Shown here one piece after another: positions 34,264 to 42,949 of a stretch of DNA of 64,000 bases. The stretch is from DASXMT01 sp963803065 (GTDB taxonomy: Bacteria > Actinomycetota > Acidimicrobiia > Acidimicrobiales > RAAP-2), in contig CAWDKW010000008.1 in NCBI GenBank assembly GCA_963803065.1, forward strand, positions 62,001 to 126,000, given 5' to 3'. Position 1 is the stretch's first letter. Every line of letters begins with the position of its first letter. Made by a program: the position numbers and the translations under genes. The notes under the pieces were generated by a model. It saw only the letters and a list, made by a program, of their open reading frames with translations, ran no database searches and was not told where the DNA came from.

Positions 34264-35579
34264 TGGAACCGACGGACGAGCGGATGTTCGCCAGCGGTCT
34301 GCCGGCAGCGGAATTGGCCGCTCGCGCCCGCCAATGGGTGGAAGACCACGTGCCCGAGACCTGGCGCCGCGCCGCGCACCAGGGCGGCGCCGCGGCCATC
34401 CGGGAGGTCCGGACCCGGGCCGACTACGAGGCGTGGTACCCGGTCTTCGCCACATCGGGTCTGGTCGCCCCGACGTGGCCGGTGGCCTACGGCGGCGCGG
34501 GGCTCACGCCCTCCGAGGCCCGAACCGTCGAGGTCGAGTTGGCGCCGTACAACCTCGGTCGCCTCAACCCGCTGGGCCTGAGTCTGGCCGCTCCCGCGCT
34601 CTTCTCCTACGGGACCGAGGAGCAGCGGCTGCGGTTCCTCGGTCCCATCGTGCGGAACGAGGAGATCTGGTGCCAGCTGTTCAGCGAGCCCGGGGCCGGT
34701 TCCGACTTGGCGTCGCTGGCCACCCGGGCCGAGCGGGACGGTGACGAGTGGGTGATCACCGGCCAGAAGGTATGGAACACGTGGGCCCACCTGGCCGACT
34801 TCGGTGTGCTGTTGGCACGGACCGACGTGGAGGCTCCCAAACGCCAGGGGATCACCTATTTCCTCATCGGCATGCACGAGCCCGGCGTCGAGGTCCGTCC
34901 CCTCCGCCACATCACCGGGGAGGTCGACTTCAACGAGGTCTTCTTCGAGGGGGCCCGGGTCCCCGACAGCCAGCGGGTGGGCGAGGTGAACCAGGGGTGG
35001 AAGGTCGGGAACGCAACCCTGTCGGGTGAGCGCCAGATGGTCTCCGGGTCGGGCTCGGGTGGCGTGGACCGGATCGGCGGCGGCGGTGCCGAGCGCCTGG
35101 TCCAGGTGGCCCGGCGGACCAGCGCCGGGGGCCGCCCCGGTGGCTGGGACGATCCGCGGGTGCGACAGAAGCTGATGGCGGTGCTGAGCGAGGAGCGGAT
35201 CCGCAACTGGACGAACCAGCGGGTCCGGGCCGGGGTGAAGGCCGGCCGTGCCCCCGGGCCGGAGAGCTCGGTGGGCAAGGTCCACCAGGGAGACCTCAAC
35301 CAGCGGGTCCAGAACCTGGCCACCGACTTGTTGGGCGCCGATGCCATGGCCTGGTCCGTGGCATCGGGCCTTGGCGCCAGTCACCGCGGTGACCCCGTCG
35401 AACCGTACGCAGACTCCCTGCCCTACGAGGTGAAGGGCATGCTCCGGAGCCGGGCCAACACGATCGAGGGTGGCACGACCGAGGTGAACAAGAACATCAT
35501 CGCCGAGCGCGTCCTCGGCCTTCCTCGGGAGCCCGACCCCTGGCAGAAGGCGTCGTGGCGCGACGTGCCCCGCAACTGA
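34263..35579 (+). CDS. acyl-CoA dehydrogenase
   Basis: A 438-residue FAD-dependent dehydrogenase with IWCQLFSEPGAGSDLASLA, ITGQKVWNTWAH and the C-terminal IEGGTTEVNKNIIAERVLGL block. The ATG at 34263 shares one base with the crotonase stop; the frame upstream to 33783 is a shadow of the crotonase. It is the same subfamily as the 21625 protein, so the two operons may handle related substrates. Confidence 0.92.
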   Translation: MEPTDERMFASGLPAAELAARARQWVEDHVPETWRRAAHQGGAAAIREVRTRADYEAWYPVFATSGLVAPTWPVAYGGAGLTPSEARTVEVELAPYNLGRLNPLGLSLAAPALFSYGTEEQRLRFLGPIVRNEEIWCQLFSEPGAGSDLASLATRAERDGDEWVITGQKVWNTWAHLADFGVLLARTDVEAPKRQGITYFLIGMHEPGVEVRPLRHITGEVDFNEVFFEGARVPDSQRVGEVNQGWKVGNATLSGERQMVSGSGSGGVDRIGGGGAERLVQVARRTSAGGRPGGWDDPRVRQKLMAVLSEERIRNWTNQRVRAGVKAGRAPGPESSVGKVHQGDLNQRVQNLATDLLGADAMAWSVASGLGASHRGDPVEPYADSLPYEVKGMLRSRANTIEGGTTEVNKNIIAERVLGLPREPDPWQKASWRDVPRN

Positions 35580-35628
35580 TGGCGCCAGGACGCCGGTACC
35601 TGATGCCGCCCCGGACCCTGGAGTCCCG

Positions 35629-36420
35629 GTGAGCACGGCGCCGCTGGTGACCGCGTCGGTCCGCGACGGTGTCGGTTCGGTGCGCCTGTCCGACCCCGAA
35701 CACCGCAACGCCCTCTCGGCTGAGCTGAGCGACGCCCTGGCCGCTGCCGTCGCTTCGGTCCTGGCCGACGATGCCGGTGTCATCGTCCTCTCCGCCGACC
35801 CTCCCGTCTTCTGCGCCGGGGGATCCCTCGACGGGCTCCTGGCCCGGGACGTCCCGCTGCGGGAGCTCTATCGGGGCTTCGAGGCACTCGACCAGGCGCC
35901 GGTCCCGACCATCGCCGCGGTCGGGGGGCCGACCATCGGGGCCGGGGTCAACCTTCCCCTGGCCTGTGATGTGATCCTCGTGTCGCCCGGAGCCCGGTTC
36001 GACCCGCGTTTCCTGGATGTCGGCATTCACCCCGGTGGTGGTCACCTGTGGCGGCTGGAGCGCCGGATCGGCAGCCAGGGAGCGGCGGCCCTGGTGTTGT
36101 GCGGTGACGTGCTCGATGGCCACGATGCGGTCACGGCCGGCTTGGCCTGGCGGTGTGTGGACGAGGCCGACCTGGAAGACAGGGCCCACCGCTTGGCCCG
36201 CCGGGCGGCCGGTCGCTCCCGCCCGCTGGTGGCCAGGGCGAAGGCCACCCTCCGGGCCAGCCAGTCGCTGCCCGACGTCGAGACGGCAGCGGCGCTGGAG
36301 CTCGAGGCCCAGCAGTGGTCGATGGACCAGCCCGGCTTCGACGACGGCATCCGCGCCATCCAGGCGTCGATCCGCTCCCGGTCGGGAAGGTCCCATGGCC
36401 GGGGCCGACCGGCCACGTGA
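35629..36420 (+). CDS. enoyl-CoA hydratase/isomerase family protein
   Basis: A 263-residue crotonase: FCAGGSLDGL and GGPTIGAGVNLPLACD oxyanion-hole segments. In the active-site strand the sequence is RFDPRFLDVGIHPGGG; the glutamate of hydratases is not at the usual place. The GTG at 35629 is 49 bp past the dehydrogenase stop, so it ends the same operon. Convergent with the SDR gene at 36470. Confidence 0.85.
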   Translation: MSTAPLVTASVRDGVGSVRLSDPEHRNALSAELSDALAAAVASVLADDAGVIVLSADPPVFCAGGSLDGLLARDVPLRELYRGFEALDQAPVPTIAAVGGPTIGAGVNLPLACDVILVSPGARFDPRFLDVGIHPGGGHLWRLERRIGSQGAAALVLCGDVLDGHDAVTAGLAWRCVDEADLEDRAHRLARRAAGRSRPLVARAKATLRASQSLPDVETAAALELEAQQWSMDQPGFDDGIRAIQASIRSRSGRSHGRGRPAT

Positions 36421-36469
36421 TCGAGGCCCAGCTCGGAGCGCGACGCCGCCCGAGCCGGTGCGGAGGGGA

Positions 36470-37375
36470 TCAGAGAACGGCGAAGGGCGGGATCTGCGAC
36501 GGGGCGTTCTTGAACAGCTCACCCTTGGCCTCGGCCAGCTCCTCGATGGTCCACATCGCGTCCCGGTGGACCTCGCCGACGGGCTGAAAGCTGCCCATGG
36601 CCCAGATGTTGCCACCGAAGACCACGAAGACCTGGCCGTTCACGTCGGAGGCCTCGTCGGAGGCGAGGAAGCCGACCAGCCGGGCCACATTGCGGGGGTC
36701 CCAGTGGTCGAACTGGCCGGCGACCGGGGCCGACGCGCTGAAGACGTTCTCGGTCATCCTCGTACGGGCCCGGGGGGCGATGGCGTTGACGGTGACCCCG
36801 TAGCGCTCGAGCTCGCGGGCCAGCACCCACGTCAGCGTGAGGATGGCCCCCTTGGCTGCTCCGTAATTGCCCTGGCCCGGGCTGCCGAACAGGCCGGCTT
36901 CCGACGAGGTGTTGATGATCCGGCCGGTGATCCCGTTGCCCCCCTTGGCCAGGTTCCGCCAGTAGACGGCGGCGTGATGGGCGGTGGCGAAGTGGCCCTT
37001 CAGATGGACGCGGATGACGTCGTCCCAGTCGGACTCCTCCAGGTTGAACGTCATCTTGTCCCGGATGATGCCGGCGTTGTTGACCAGGATGTTCAGTTGC
37101 CCGAACGTGTCGACCGCCTGTTGCACCAGCGCCTTGGCCCCCTCCCAGGAACTGACGTCGTCGCCGTTGACGGCGGCCGTGCCCCCCTGCTCGGCGATCA
37201 GGTCGGCGACCTCGTGGGCCGGGGACTCGTCGCCGCCCTCTCCCTGCAGGGAGGCCCCCACGTCGTTCACGATGACCTTGGCGCCCTCGGAGGCCAGCAA
37301 CAGGGCCTCCTCGCGCCCGATGCCCCGTCCCGCCCCGGTGACGATCGCTACCTTGCCGTCGAGCACACCCATCAT
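36470..37375 (-). CDS. short-chain dehydrogenase/reductase (SDR)
   Basis: A 301-residue classical SDR: cofactor motif TGAGRGIG (about 13-20), ND preference region IVNDVGASL, structural NNAG, catalytic serine in INTSSEAG and Y-x3-K in NYGAAKGA. It resembles the hydroxyacyl-CoA dehydrogenase part of peroxisomal-type multifunctional enzymes, so it may perform the 3-hydroxyacyl-CoA dehydrogenation missing from the neighbouring MaoC/dehydrogenase operon. NAD(H) use is likely from the acidic region after strand 2. Single gene, divergent from 37517. Confidence 0.9.
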   Translation of the reverse strand: MMGVLDGKVAIVTGAGRGIGREEALLLASEGAKVIVNDVGASLQGEGGDESPAHEVADLIAEQGGTAAVNGDDVSSWEGAKALVQQAVDTFGQLNILVNNAGIIRDKMTFNLEESDWDDVIRVHLKGHFATAHHAAVYWRNLAKGGNGITGRIINTSSEAGLFGSPGQGNYGAAKGAILTLTWVLARELERYGVTVNAIAPRARTRMTENVFSASAPVAGQFDHWDPRNVARLVGFLASDEASDVNGQVFVVFGGNIWAMGSFQPVGEVHRDAMWTIEELAEAKGELFKNAPSQIPPFAVL

Positions 37376-37516
37376 GGCCTCCCGAGCCGTTGCCTAGTCC
37401 TGTGTTGACGCCACGCCGGAACCCGGGAAGCATTGCCCAATTCCGTTGCCTCAGCAAGACCGGAGCACTGATCCGATGACGTCGCGTTCTGCCTCCCCGA
37501 CCAACCGGTTACCCCC

Positions 37517-38476
37517 ATGACCAGTGCCGATGCGACGGGCGGCGCCGGGGCTGCCGCGCCGTTGCCGACGCGCTTGCTCCAGCGGGCGGGGCGGGAGCTG
37601 GCCCGGGTCCGGGCGTTGCCATACGAGCGCTTGGCGCCCCGGGAGGCCGTCCGGGTGGCCTACAACGTCCTGTTGCGCCGCGACCCGGATCCGGCGGCCT
37701 GGGACCACTACGCCGGAGCCATCCGGTCGGGGGTGTGGTCTCGTGCCGACGTGGCCGACCGGATCCGGGGCTCGAGCGAGTACCGCACCCAGGTCCCCTA
37801 CGGCGAGTCCTCGTTCTTCACCTCGCTCCACGCCAGCCGGTGCGAGTTCGTCGTCGGCCTCCCGCCGGCCCGGCGGATCATCGACATCGGCGGGGGGCAC
37901 ACCGCCGACGGGCGGGGGGCCCTGGTGGTGCTCGGCTACCCCTACCCCTTCGACGACTTGGTCATCGTCGACCTGCCCCAGGATCGCCGCCACGACCTGT
38001 ACCGGTCCGAGGCCTACGGCGACCAGCACACGGCTACGGGCACCATCCACTACGAGTACCGGTCCATGTCCGATCTGTCCTTCGCCGACGACCGATCGGT
38101 GGGCCTGGTCTACAGCGGCCAGTCGATCGAGCACGTGACCGAGGCTGAGGGGGATGTGGCCCTGGCCGAGGCGTTCCGGGTCCTGGAGCCCGGCGGCCAC
38201 CTGGCCCTCGACACCCCGAACGCGGCGGTGTGCCGGCTCGAGCAGGACGCCTTCATCGACCCCGACCACAAGGTGGAGTACACCCTCGATGCCCTCACGG
38301 CCAAGGTGGTGGCGGCCGGTTTCGAGGTGGTCGCTGCCCGCGGCCTCAACTGGGGAGGCACGGGCGTGGCCGGCGGCGTCTTCAACCGGTCCGAGGTGGC
38401 CGCCCACAACGGCATCTACTACGACGCCGCCTCGTGCTACCTGCTGGCTCTCCTGTGCCGGAAGCCCGCGGGCTGA
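37517..38476 (+). CDS. DUF4214-containing SAM-dependent methyltransferase
   Basis: A 319-residue protein. Residues about 45-95 (VAYNVLLRRDPDPAAWDHYA... SSEYR) are a DUF4214-type repeat common in cell-surface glycan proteins. From about residue 115 a class I methyltransferase fold follows, with SAM motif IIDIGGG, an acidic residue in IVDLPQ, LVYSGQSIEHV and LEPGGHLALDTPN. It probably methylates a sugar of a surface polysaccharide, in line with the glycosyltransferase operon downstream. The stop lies in the palindrome AGCCCGCGGGCT, which may act as a terminator. Confidence 0.78.
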   Translation: MTSADATGGAGAAAPLPTRLLQRAGRELARVRALPYERLAPREAVRVAYNVLLRRDPDPAAWDHYAGAIRSGVWSRADVADRIRGSSEYRTQVPYGESSFFTSLHASRCEFVVGLPPARRIIDIGGGHTADGRGALVVLGYPYPFDDLVIVDLPQDRRHDLYRSEAYGDQHTATGTIHYEYRSMSDLSFADDRSVGLVYSGQSIEHVTEAEGDVALAEAFRVLEPGGHLALDTPNAAVCRLEQDAFIDPDHKVEYTLDALTAKVVAAGFEVVAARGLNWGGTGVAGGVFNRSEVAAHNGIYYDAASCYLLALLCRKPAG

Positions 38477-38477
38477 A

Positions 38478-38567
38478 TTTCCCGAGCGGCCGGAGTTGCT
38501 CGGCATCTCTCGGGGGATCGCCTACGAGCTCGTCAACCGCGGAGAGCTCCTGCCCTGCGATTGGGCC
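38478..38567 (+). pseudogene. fragment of an excisionase-like helix-turn-helix gene
   Basis: Just past the methyltransferase stop the plus strand encodes ERPELLGISRGIAYELVNRG then ELLP, which matches the core of AlpA/Xis-type excise HTH proteins (AELLGISRGTAYELVxRGELP in typical members). There is no start codon, and after ELLP the similarity ends, so it is a decayed fragment. Paired with the integrase fragment it marks an old integrative element. Confidence 0.6.
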
Positions 38568-38879
38568 GCCGCCTGGTGGTGTGCCAATGAGAAGATCTTC
38601 AGCATGCGTCTTACAGCCAGAGCGAACTGGCTAGGCAATCTGGTCACCAAGGCCAGTCACCAAGGCCATCAGCCCAGGGAACGTAATCCCCTTGTCCTCC
38701 GCCCCCGGGGACTAACCATAACTAGGGGCTGCCAATGGCAATCCGTGCGATCGGAGCTGCCCAATTCTTGGATGCGCGCCAAGCCCGCGGGCCTGACCTG
38801 ATCCGACCAATATCCACGCGCGACTCCCCCTCTTCGCCGAGCGCTGGGGGCTCGGGGTCAAACCCCGGAGTTGGACCGA

Positions 38880-39000
38880 CCCCGAGGGCGGGTCCAATGT
38901 GGGCGTCGACGTTGCGCCAGTAGTGGTACCAAGTCGTCGGCCGGACGCTCGCCCCGATTGCCGCTAGCCACTCGTCCTCAGGGAACGACCAAGGGTCAGC
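38880..39000 (-). pseudogene. fragment of a tyrosine recombinase (integrase) N-terminal domain
   Basis: The minus strand encodes SFPEDEWLAAIGASVRPTTW then YHYWRNVDAHIGPALG, which has the layout of the SAM-like core-binding domain of phage-type integrases (TxxxYxxxxxxHIxPxLG). No catalytic domain (R...HxxR...Y) follows and the frame reads back into the tRNA. The rest of 38568-38879 shows only a 13-bp tandem duplication at 38643-38668 and no gene. Confidence 0.6.
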
Positions 39001-39077
39001 GTCGAGTTCGCCACAGGGTCTGGCTGAGCTGCCAGGGCAGGCGACCGGATCAGCAGATCCCCAGCTCAAACCACCTG

Positions 39078-39159
39078 TGCGGGCGGGGAGACTCGAACTC
39101 CCATCCCCGAGGGGACCGGGACCTAAACCCGGCGCGTCTGCCAATTCCGCCACGCCCGC
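39078..39159 (-). tRNA. tRNA-Leu (anticodon UAG)
   Basis: An 82-nt tRNA. The acceptor stem GCGGGCG/CGCCCGC pairs fully, the anticodon stem is CCGGG/CCCGG with loop TTTAGGT (anticodon TAG), and a variable arm is present (GTCCCCTCGGGGAT), as expected for a class II tRNA-Leu; the T arm contains GTTCGAG. CCA is not encoded. The discriminator A is at 39078. Its 3' end faces the integrase and excisionase fragments, the usual geometry for a tRNA attachment site. Confidence 0.93.
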
Positions 39160-39228
39160 GGCGGGGTCAGCCTACTGGCGCTGGCTATAGTCGGCGGAGC
39201 CCCATGGCCTCGGGCGCGCAAGGCCTTG

Positions 39229-39405
39229 GCGTTCGAGGGCGCCGGACGAGCATGGCGCTCGAGGGCGCCGGACGAGCATGGCGCTCGAGGGCGCCGGACG
39301 AGCATGGCGCTCGAGGGCGCCGGACGAGCATGGCGCTCGAGGGCGCCGGACGAGCATGGCGCTCGAGGGCGCCGGACGAGCATGGCGCTCGAGGGCGCCG
39401 GACGA
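39229..39405. repeat. 26-bp tandem repeat, six full copies plus a truncated seventh
   Basis: The unit GCGCTCGAGGGCGCCGGACG + AGCATG repeats head to tail from 39229; only the first copy has one substitution (T for C). Each unit contains GGCGC-TCGAGG-GCGCC, able to form a 5-bp hairpin. The array lies between tRNA-Leu and the polysaccharide operon and ends 16 bp before its GTG start (39421), so it is probably in the leader or promoter region. The copies show almost no divergence, so the array is young or kept uniform. No spacers, so not CRISPR. Confidence 0.92.
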
Positions 39406-39420
39406 AAGGAATGGACAAGC

Positions 39421-40596
39421 GTGGTGTCGATCCCTACCGACGGTGAGACCGGGGACGTGCAGGACCAGGTCGCCCGCTCGTCGGCCGACCCCGACGCAGC
39501 CCCGTCAGCCGCCCCCGCCACACTGCATCCGGAGACCCTCGACGCCGCCGGCCGAGCCCAATACCTGGCCGAGGTGATGGCCGACATCGACGCCGAGGTC
39601 AAGCGGCGGCGGGCCTCGGGCGACCTGCCGGCCGGTCTCGAGCGTGAGCTCGACGAGCTGTTCCTCGAATTCTCCCCCGTGGGCATGCAGGGGAAGGCGC
39701 GGCTCCGCGAGACGCTGGCCCTGGTGGACGGGGCCGCCTTCGTGGACACGGCCGTCCCCGTCCTGTCCAACAAGGCGGTGGGCGTCTACGTCAAGCGGCT
39801 GATCCGCAAGTCGACCAGCTGGTACATGAACTTCGTCGTCCACCAGATCGTGCGGTTCGCCTGGTCGGTGTCGCGGATGTTGCACCTGGTGGTCGACCAC
39901 ATCGAGGTTCTCGAGGCGACGGTCGACGGCATGGCGGCCCCGGAGTTGCCGGAGTCGGCCGTACCCACCGTCGACGCGGGTTCGTCGTGGTGGGCCCCGA
40001 CCGCCATCGATGCCGTCCAAGGCGTGCGCGGCCGGGTGCTCCACGGGGAGTGCGGCAACGGGTCGCTCGTGGAGGCGTTGGTGGGGGCGGGCATCGACGC
40101 CTACGGGGTGGAGCCCAGCGAGCCGACGGTCGAGCCCGGCATCGAGCGGGGCCTGGACGTCCGGGCCGAGTCGGTCCTCGACCACCTCGAGGTGGTGGCC
40201 GAGGAGGCCCTCGGGGCCATCATCCTCACCGGGTCGGTGCAGTGGCTGCACGCCAACGAGCGCGATCGGCTGGTGCGACTGGCCGCCGGTCGGCTGGCCG
40301 TCGGCGGCGTCTTGGTCCTGGCCTCGGCGACGCCAGAGGCCTGGCAGCGGTCGGCCCCGTCGCTCGTCACCGACCTTGCCCCGGGACGACCGCTGCACGC
40401 AGCAACCTGGTCGTACCTGCTGGCCGGCCACGGCGTGCAGTCGGTCGCCGTCCACACCGGGGGCGAGGATCGCCGACTGGCCAAGGTGTCCGGGTCGAAC
40501 GGCGACGCCGCGGCCATCAACGCGGCCATCGATGCGGTCAACGAGCTCGTGCTCGGACCGGCCGAGTACGTGCTGGTGGCGGCGCGGGAGCGGTGA
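39421..40596 (+). CDS. methyltransferase-like protein of the polysaccharide operon
   Basis: A 391-residue protein. The N-terminal 190 or so residues are helical (FSPVGMQGKARLRETLALVD; RKSTSWYMNFVVHQIVRF), a type seen before methyltransferase domains in actinobacterial glycan clusters. From about residue 205 a Rossmann-like domain follows (GRVLHGECGNGSLVEALVGA... AYGVEPSEP). Strong SAM-binding glycine motifs are weakly kept, so activity is uncertain. It resembles the 42930-43949 protein. I chose GTG at 39421 with AAAGGA 10 bp upstream; the frame continues upstream through the 26-bp repeats. The stop overlaps the next glycosyltransferase (GTGA). Confidence 0.65.
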   Translation: MVSIPTDGETGDVQDQVARSSADPDAAPSAAPATLHPETLDAAGRAQYLAEVMADIDAEVKRRRASGDLPAGLERELDELFLEFSPVGMQGKARLRETLALVDGAAFVDTAVPVLSNKAVGVYVKRLIRKSTSWYMNFVVHQIVRFAWSVSRMLHLVVDHIEVLEATVDGMAAPELPESAVPTVDAGSSWWAPTAIDAVQGVRGRVLHGECGNGSLVEALVGAGIDAYGVEPSEPTVEPGIERGLDVRAESVLDHLEVVAEEALGAIILTGSVQWLHANERDRLVRLAAGRLAVGGVLVLASATPEAWQRSAPSLVTDLAPGRPLHAATWSYLLAGHGVQSVAVHTGGEDRRLAKVSGSNGDAAAINAAIDAVNELVLGPAEYVLVAARER

Positions 40597-41687
40597 CCGC
40601 CGTTCATCAGTTCGTCCCGGCCCTGCTGCCCCGGGACGCCACCGGCGACCACACGCTGGCCCTGCGGGACGCCCTCCGCGCCGAGGGCTGGCAGTCGGAC
40701 ATCTACGTGGAGGCGGCCCACGACGAGCTCCAGCACGAAGCGAGCTACTTCGAGGAGTACACCCGGCGGTCGCGCCCGGGGGACGTGCTGATCTACCAAG
40801 CGTCGACCGGGTCACCGGTGGCCGAGTTCCTGCTCGGCCGGCCCGAGACCCTCGTCCTCGACTATCACAACATCACGCCGGCGTCGTTCTACGCCCCCTG
40901 GGAGCCGCACACGGCCGACAAGGTGACCGAGGCGCGCCGCCAGGTCACCGCCCTGGCCCCACGGGCAGCACTGGGCGTGGCCCATTCGCAGTTCAGCGCG
41001 GACGAACTGGCCTCTTTCGGCTGCCCTTCCACCGTGGTCGTTCCCATCCTGGTCAGCGTGGCCCAGTGGTCGCAGACCCCGGACCCCGGAACGGAAGCAG
41101 CGTTCGCCGCCCGGGCGGACGGGGGCACCGTCGTGTTGTTCGTGGGCCGCCTCTCGCCCAACAAGGCCCAGCACGAGCTGGTCCAGGCCCTCTGGCTTTA
41201 CCGTCGCTGGTACGACCCGAAGGCCCGCCTCTTGTTGGTCGGGCCGGCCATCACCGGTGGGTATGCCGACGCCATCGTCGACCTGGCCGCCGAGCTCGGG
41301 CTGGCCGGGGCCGTCGTCCACGGCGAGCACCTCACGTCGGCAGAGCTCGCCGCCTGGTACGGAGCCGCCGATGTCTTTGTGTGCCTCTCGGAGCACGAGG
41401 GCTTCTGCATCCCACTGCTCGAGGCGATGCAGTTCGACCTGCCCATCGTGGCCTTCGCCGCAGGAGCCGTGCCCGAGACCGTCGGACCGGCCGGGGTCCT
41501 CCTCGAGGCCAAGCGGCCGAGCGTGGTTGCCGCCACCATCGACCGGGTCCGGTCCGACGCCGGGCTGACCGGTTCGCTGGTGGCGCTGGGTCGTCGCCGA
41601 CTGCGCGATTTCGAAGCCGATCGAACCCGGAACCGGTTCGTCGAGGTGCTGCAGGCGCTCGACGGACACGAGCTGTGTGCTCCATGA
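40593..41687 (+). CDS. glycosyltransferase family 4-type (GT-B), type A of the island
   Basis: A 364-residue GT-B enzyme. It begins with TAVHQFVPALLPRDATGDHT and has FVGRLSPNKAQHELV at the start of the C-terminal Rossmann domain and the nucleotide-sugar site SEHEGFCIPLLEAM with E-x7-E. It transfers a sugar to a growing surface glycan in the cytoplasm. GTG start at 40593, overlapping the methyltransferase stop (GTGA). It is a paralogue of the 43949 and 48063 proteins. Confidence 0.87.
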   Translation: MTAVHQFVPALLPRDATGDHTLALRDALRAEGWQSDIYVEAAHDELQHEASYFEEYTRRSRPGDVLIYQASTGSPVAEFLLGRPETLVLDYHNITPASFYAPWEPHTADKVTEARRQVTALAPRAALGVAHSQFSADELASFGCPSTVVVPILVSVAQWSQTPDPGTEAAFAARADGGTVVLFVGRLSPNKAQHELVQALWLYRRWYDPKARLLLVGPAITGGYADAIVDLAAELGLAGAVVHGEHLTSAELAAWYGAADVFVCLSEHEGFCIPLLEAMQFDLPIVAFAAGAVPETVGPAGVLLEAKRPSVVAATIDRVRSDAGLTGSLVALGRRRLRDFEADRTRNRFVEVLQALDGHELCAP

Positions 41688-42949
41688 AGCTGACGCTGGT
41701 CACGCCGCGATACGGGGTCGAGGTGATCGGGGGAGCGGAGACGGCGGCCCGCATGCTGGCCGAACGGCTGTGCCTGCGGCCGGACTGGTCGGTCGAGATC
41801 CTCACCAGTTGCTCGCTCGATCATCTGACATGGGAGAACAGCGAGCCGGCTGGTTCGTCCGATCTGAACGGCGTGACCGTCCGGCGGTTCCCGACCGCCA
41901 GCCGGCGCCTGCCCGACTACTTCGCTCTCGACGGAATGCTGCGGATCTCCCCGTCCACGGCCAGCTTGCGCGAGGCCCGGCAGTGGGTGGCGCTGAACGG
42001 GCCCCAGTGCCCCGAGCTCATCGAGGCGGTGTCGGCCAGCGACAGCGACGTCATGGGCTTCTACCCCTACCTGTTCGCCACCAGCGTGGACGGCGTCGCC
42101 GCCGCCCGGGTCCCGACCGTCCTCCACCCCGCCGCCCACGACGAGGCCGCCCTGTACCTCCGGGCCTTCCGCCACACCTACCGGGACGTCGGCGGCATCG
42201 TGTACCACACCCAGGCCGAGCGCGACCTGGTGGAACAGGTCTTCTCGGTCGGGGCCAAGCCCCAGCTCGTGCTGGGCCTGGGCGTCAACGACCCCTCCGG
42301 TGCCGGCCGGCCGGGTGGGGAGGTCCTGGGCCTGGGCGACCGCCCCTACCTCTGCTACCTCGGCCGAGTGGACGAGCACAAGGGATGCTCGATGCTGGCC
42401 GAGTTCTTCGCCCGGTACAAGGAGCGCCGGCCTGGTGACCTGGCGCTCGCCTTCGTGGGTCCGGTCTCGGCCAGGGCGCCGGACCATCCCGACATCGTGG
42501 TGACCGGAACCGTGTCCGAGGCGGACAAGTGGGACATCCTGGCCGGTGCCACCACCATGGTGTCGTCGTCGGCCTACGAGTCGTTCTCCCTGGTGCTGCT
42601 GGAGGCGTGGACGCTCGGGGTCCCGGTCCTGGTCAACGCCACCTGCGCGGCCACCATGGAGCACTGTCGGCGATCGGGCGGCGGCCTGTGGTTCGACTCG
42701 TACCGCTCCTTCGAGGTGGCCGTGGACCGCCTGGTCGAGGACAGCGCGCTCAGCACGTCGTTGGGCGAGGCGGGCCGGTCGTACACCGACCACTACTACC
42801 GATGGCCCTCGATCATCGACCGGTACTCGAACTTCCTCGAGCAGGTGGTCGAGCGCGGGCGGCGACCCTCGCTCAACGACGGGGCGATGACTAGGGTCGT
42901 CGACGCGTTGCGCCAACCGGGGAGACGGCATGCCCGACAACCAACCTGA
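41684..42949 (+). CDS. glycosyltransferase family 4-type (GT-B), type B of the island
   Basis: A 421-residue GT-B enzyme with N-terminal LVTPRYGVEVIGGAETAAR (a nucleotide- and acceptor-loop signature), CYLGRVDEHKGC and the E-x7-E segment AYESFSLVLLEAW. It is a paralogue of the 49204 protein. The ATG at 41684 overlaps the preceding stop (ATGA). The last 20 bp overlap the next gene. The role is sugar transfer in surface polysaccharide assembly; donor and linkage are unknown. Confidence 0.87.
   Translation: MKLTLVTPRYGVEVIGGAETAARMLAERLCLRPDWSVEILTSCSLDHLTWENSEPAGSSDLNGVTVRRFPTASRRLPDYFALDGMLRISPSTASLREARQWVALNGPQCPELIEAVSASDSDVMGFYPYLFATSVDGVAAARVPTVLHPAAHDEAALYLRAFRHTYRDVGGIVYHTQAERDLVEQVFSVGAKPQLVLGLGVNDPSGAGRPGGEVLGLGDRPYLCYLGRVDEHKGCSMLAEFFARYKERRPGDLALAFVGPVSARAPDHPDIVVTGTVSEADKWDILAGATTMVSSSAYESFSLVLLEAWTLGVPVLVNATCAATMEHCRRSGGGLWFDSYRSFEVAVDRLVEDSALSTSLGEAGRSYTDHYYRWPSIIDRYSNFLEQVVERGRRPSLNDGAMTRVVDALRQPGRRHARQPT

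Noticed and set aside
38463..38794. AAGCCCGCGGGC found twice (about 38462 and 38781) as attachment-site repeats of the old element.
   Set aside because: Twelve GC-rich palindromic bases are too short and too likely by chance; no longer flanking identity was seen.
39229..39405. Possible CRISPR array.
   Set aside because: The 26-bp units are directly adjacent with no spacers and there are no cas genes.
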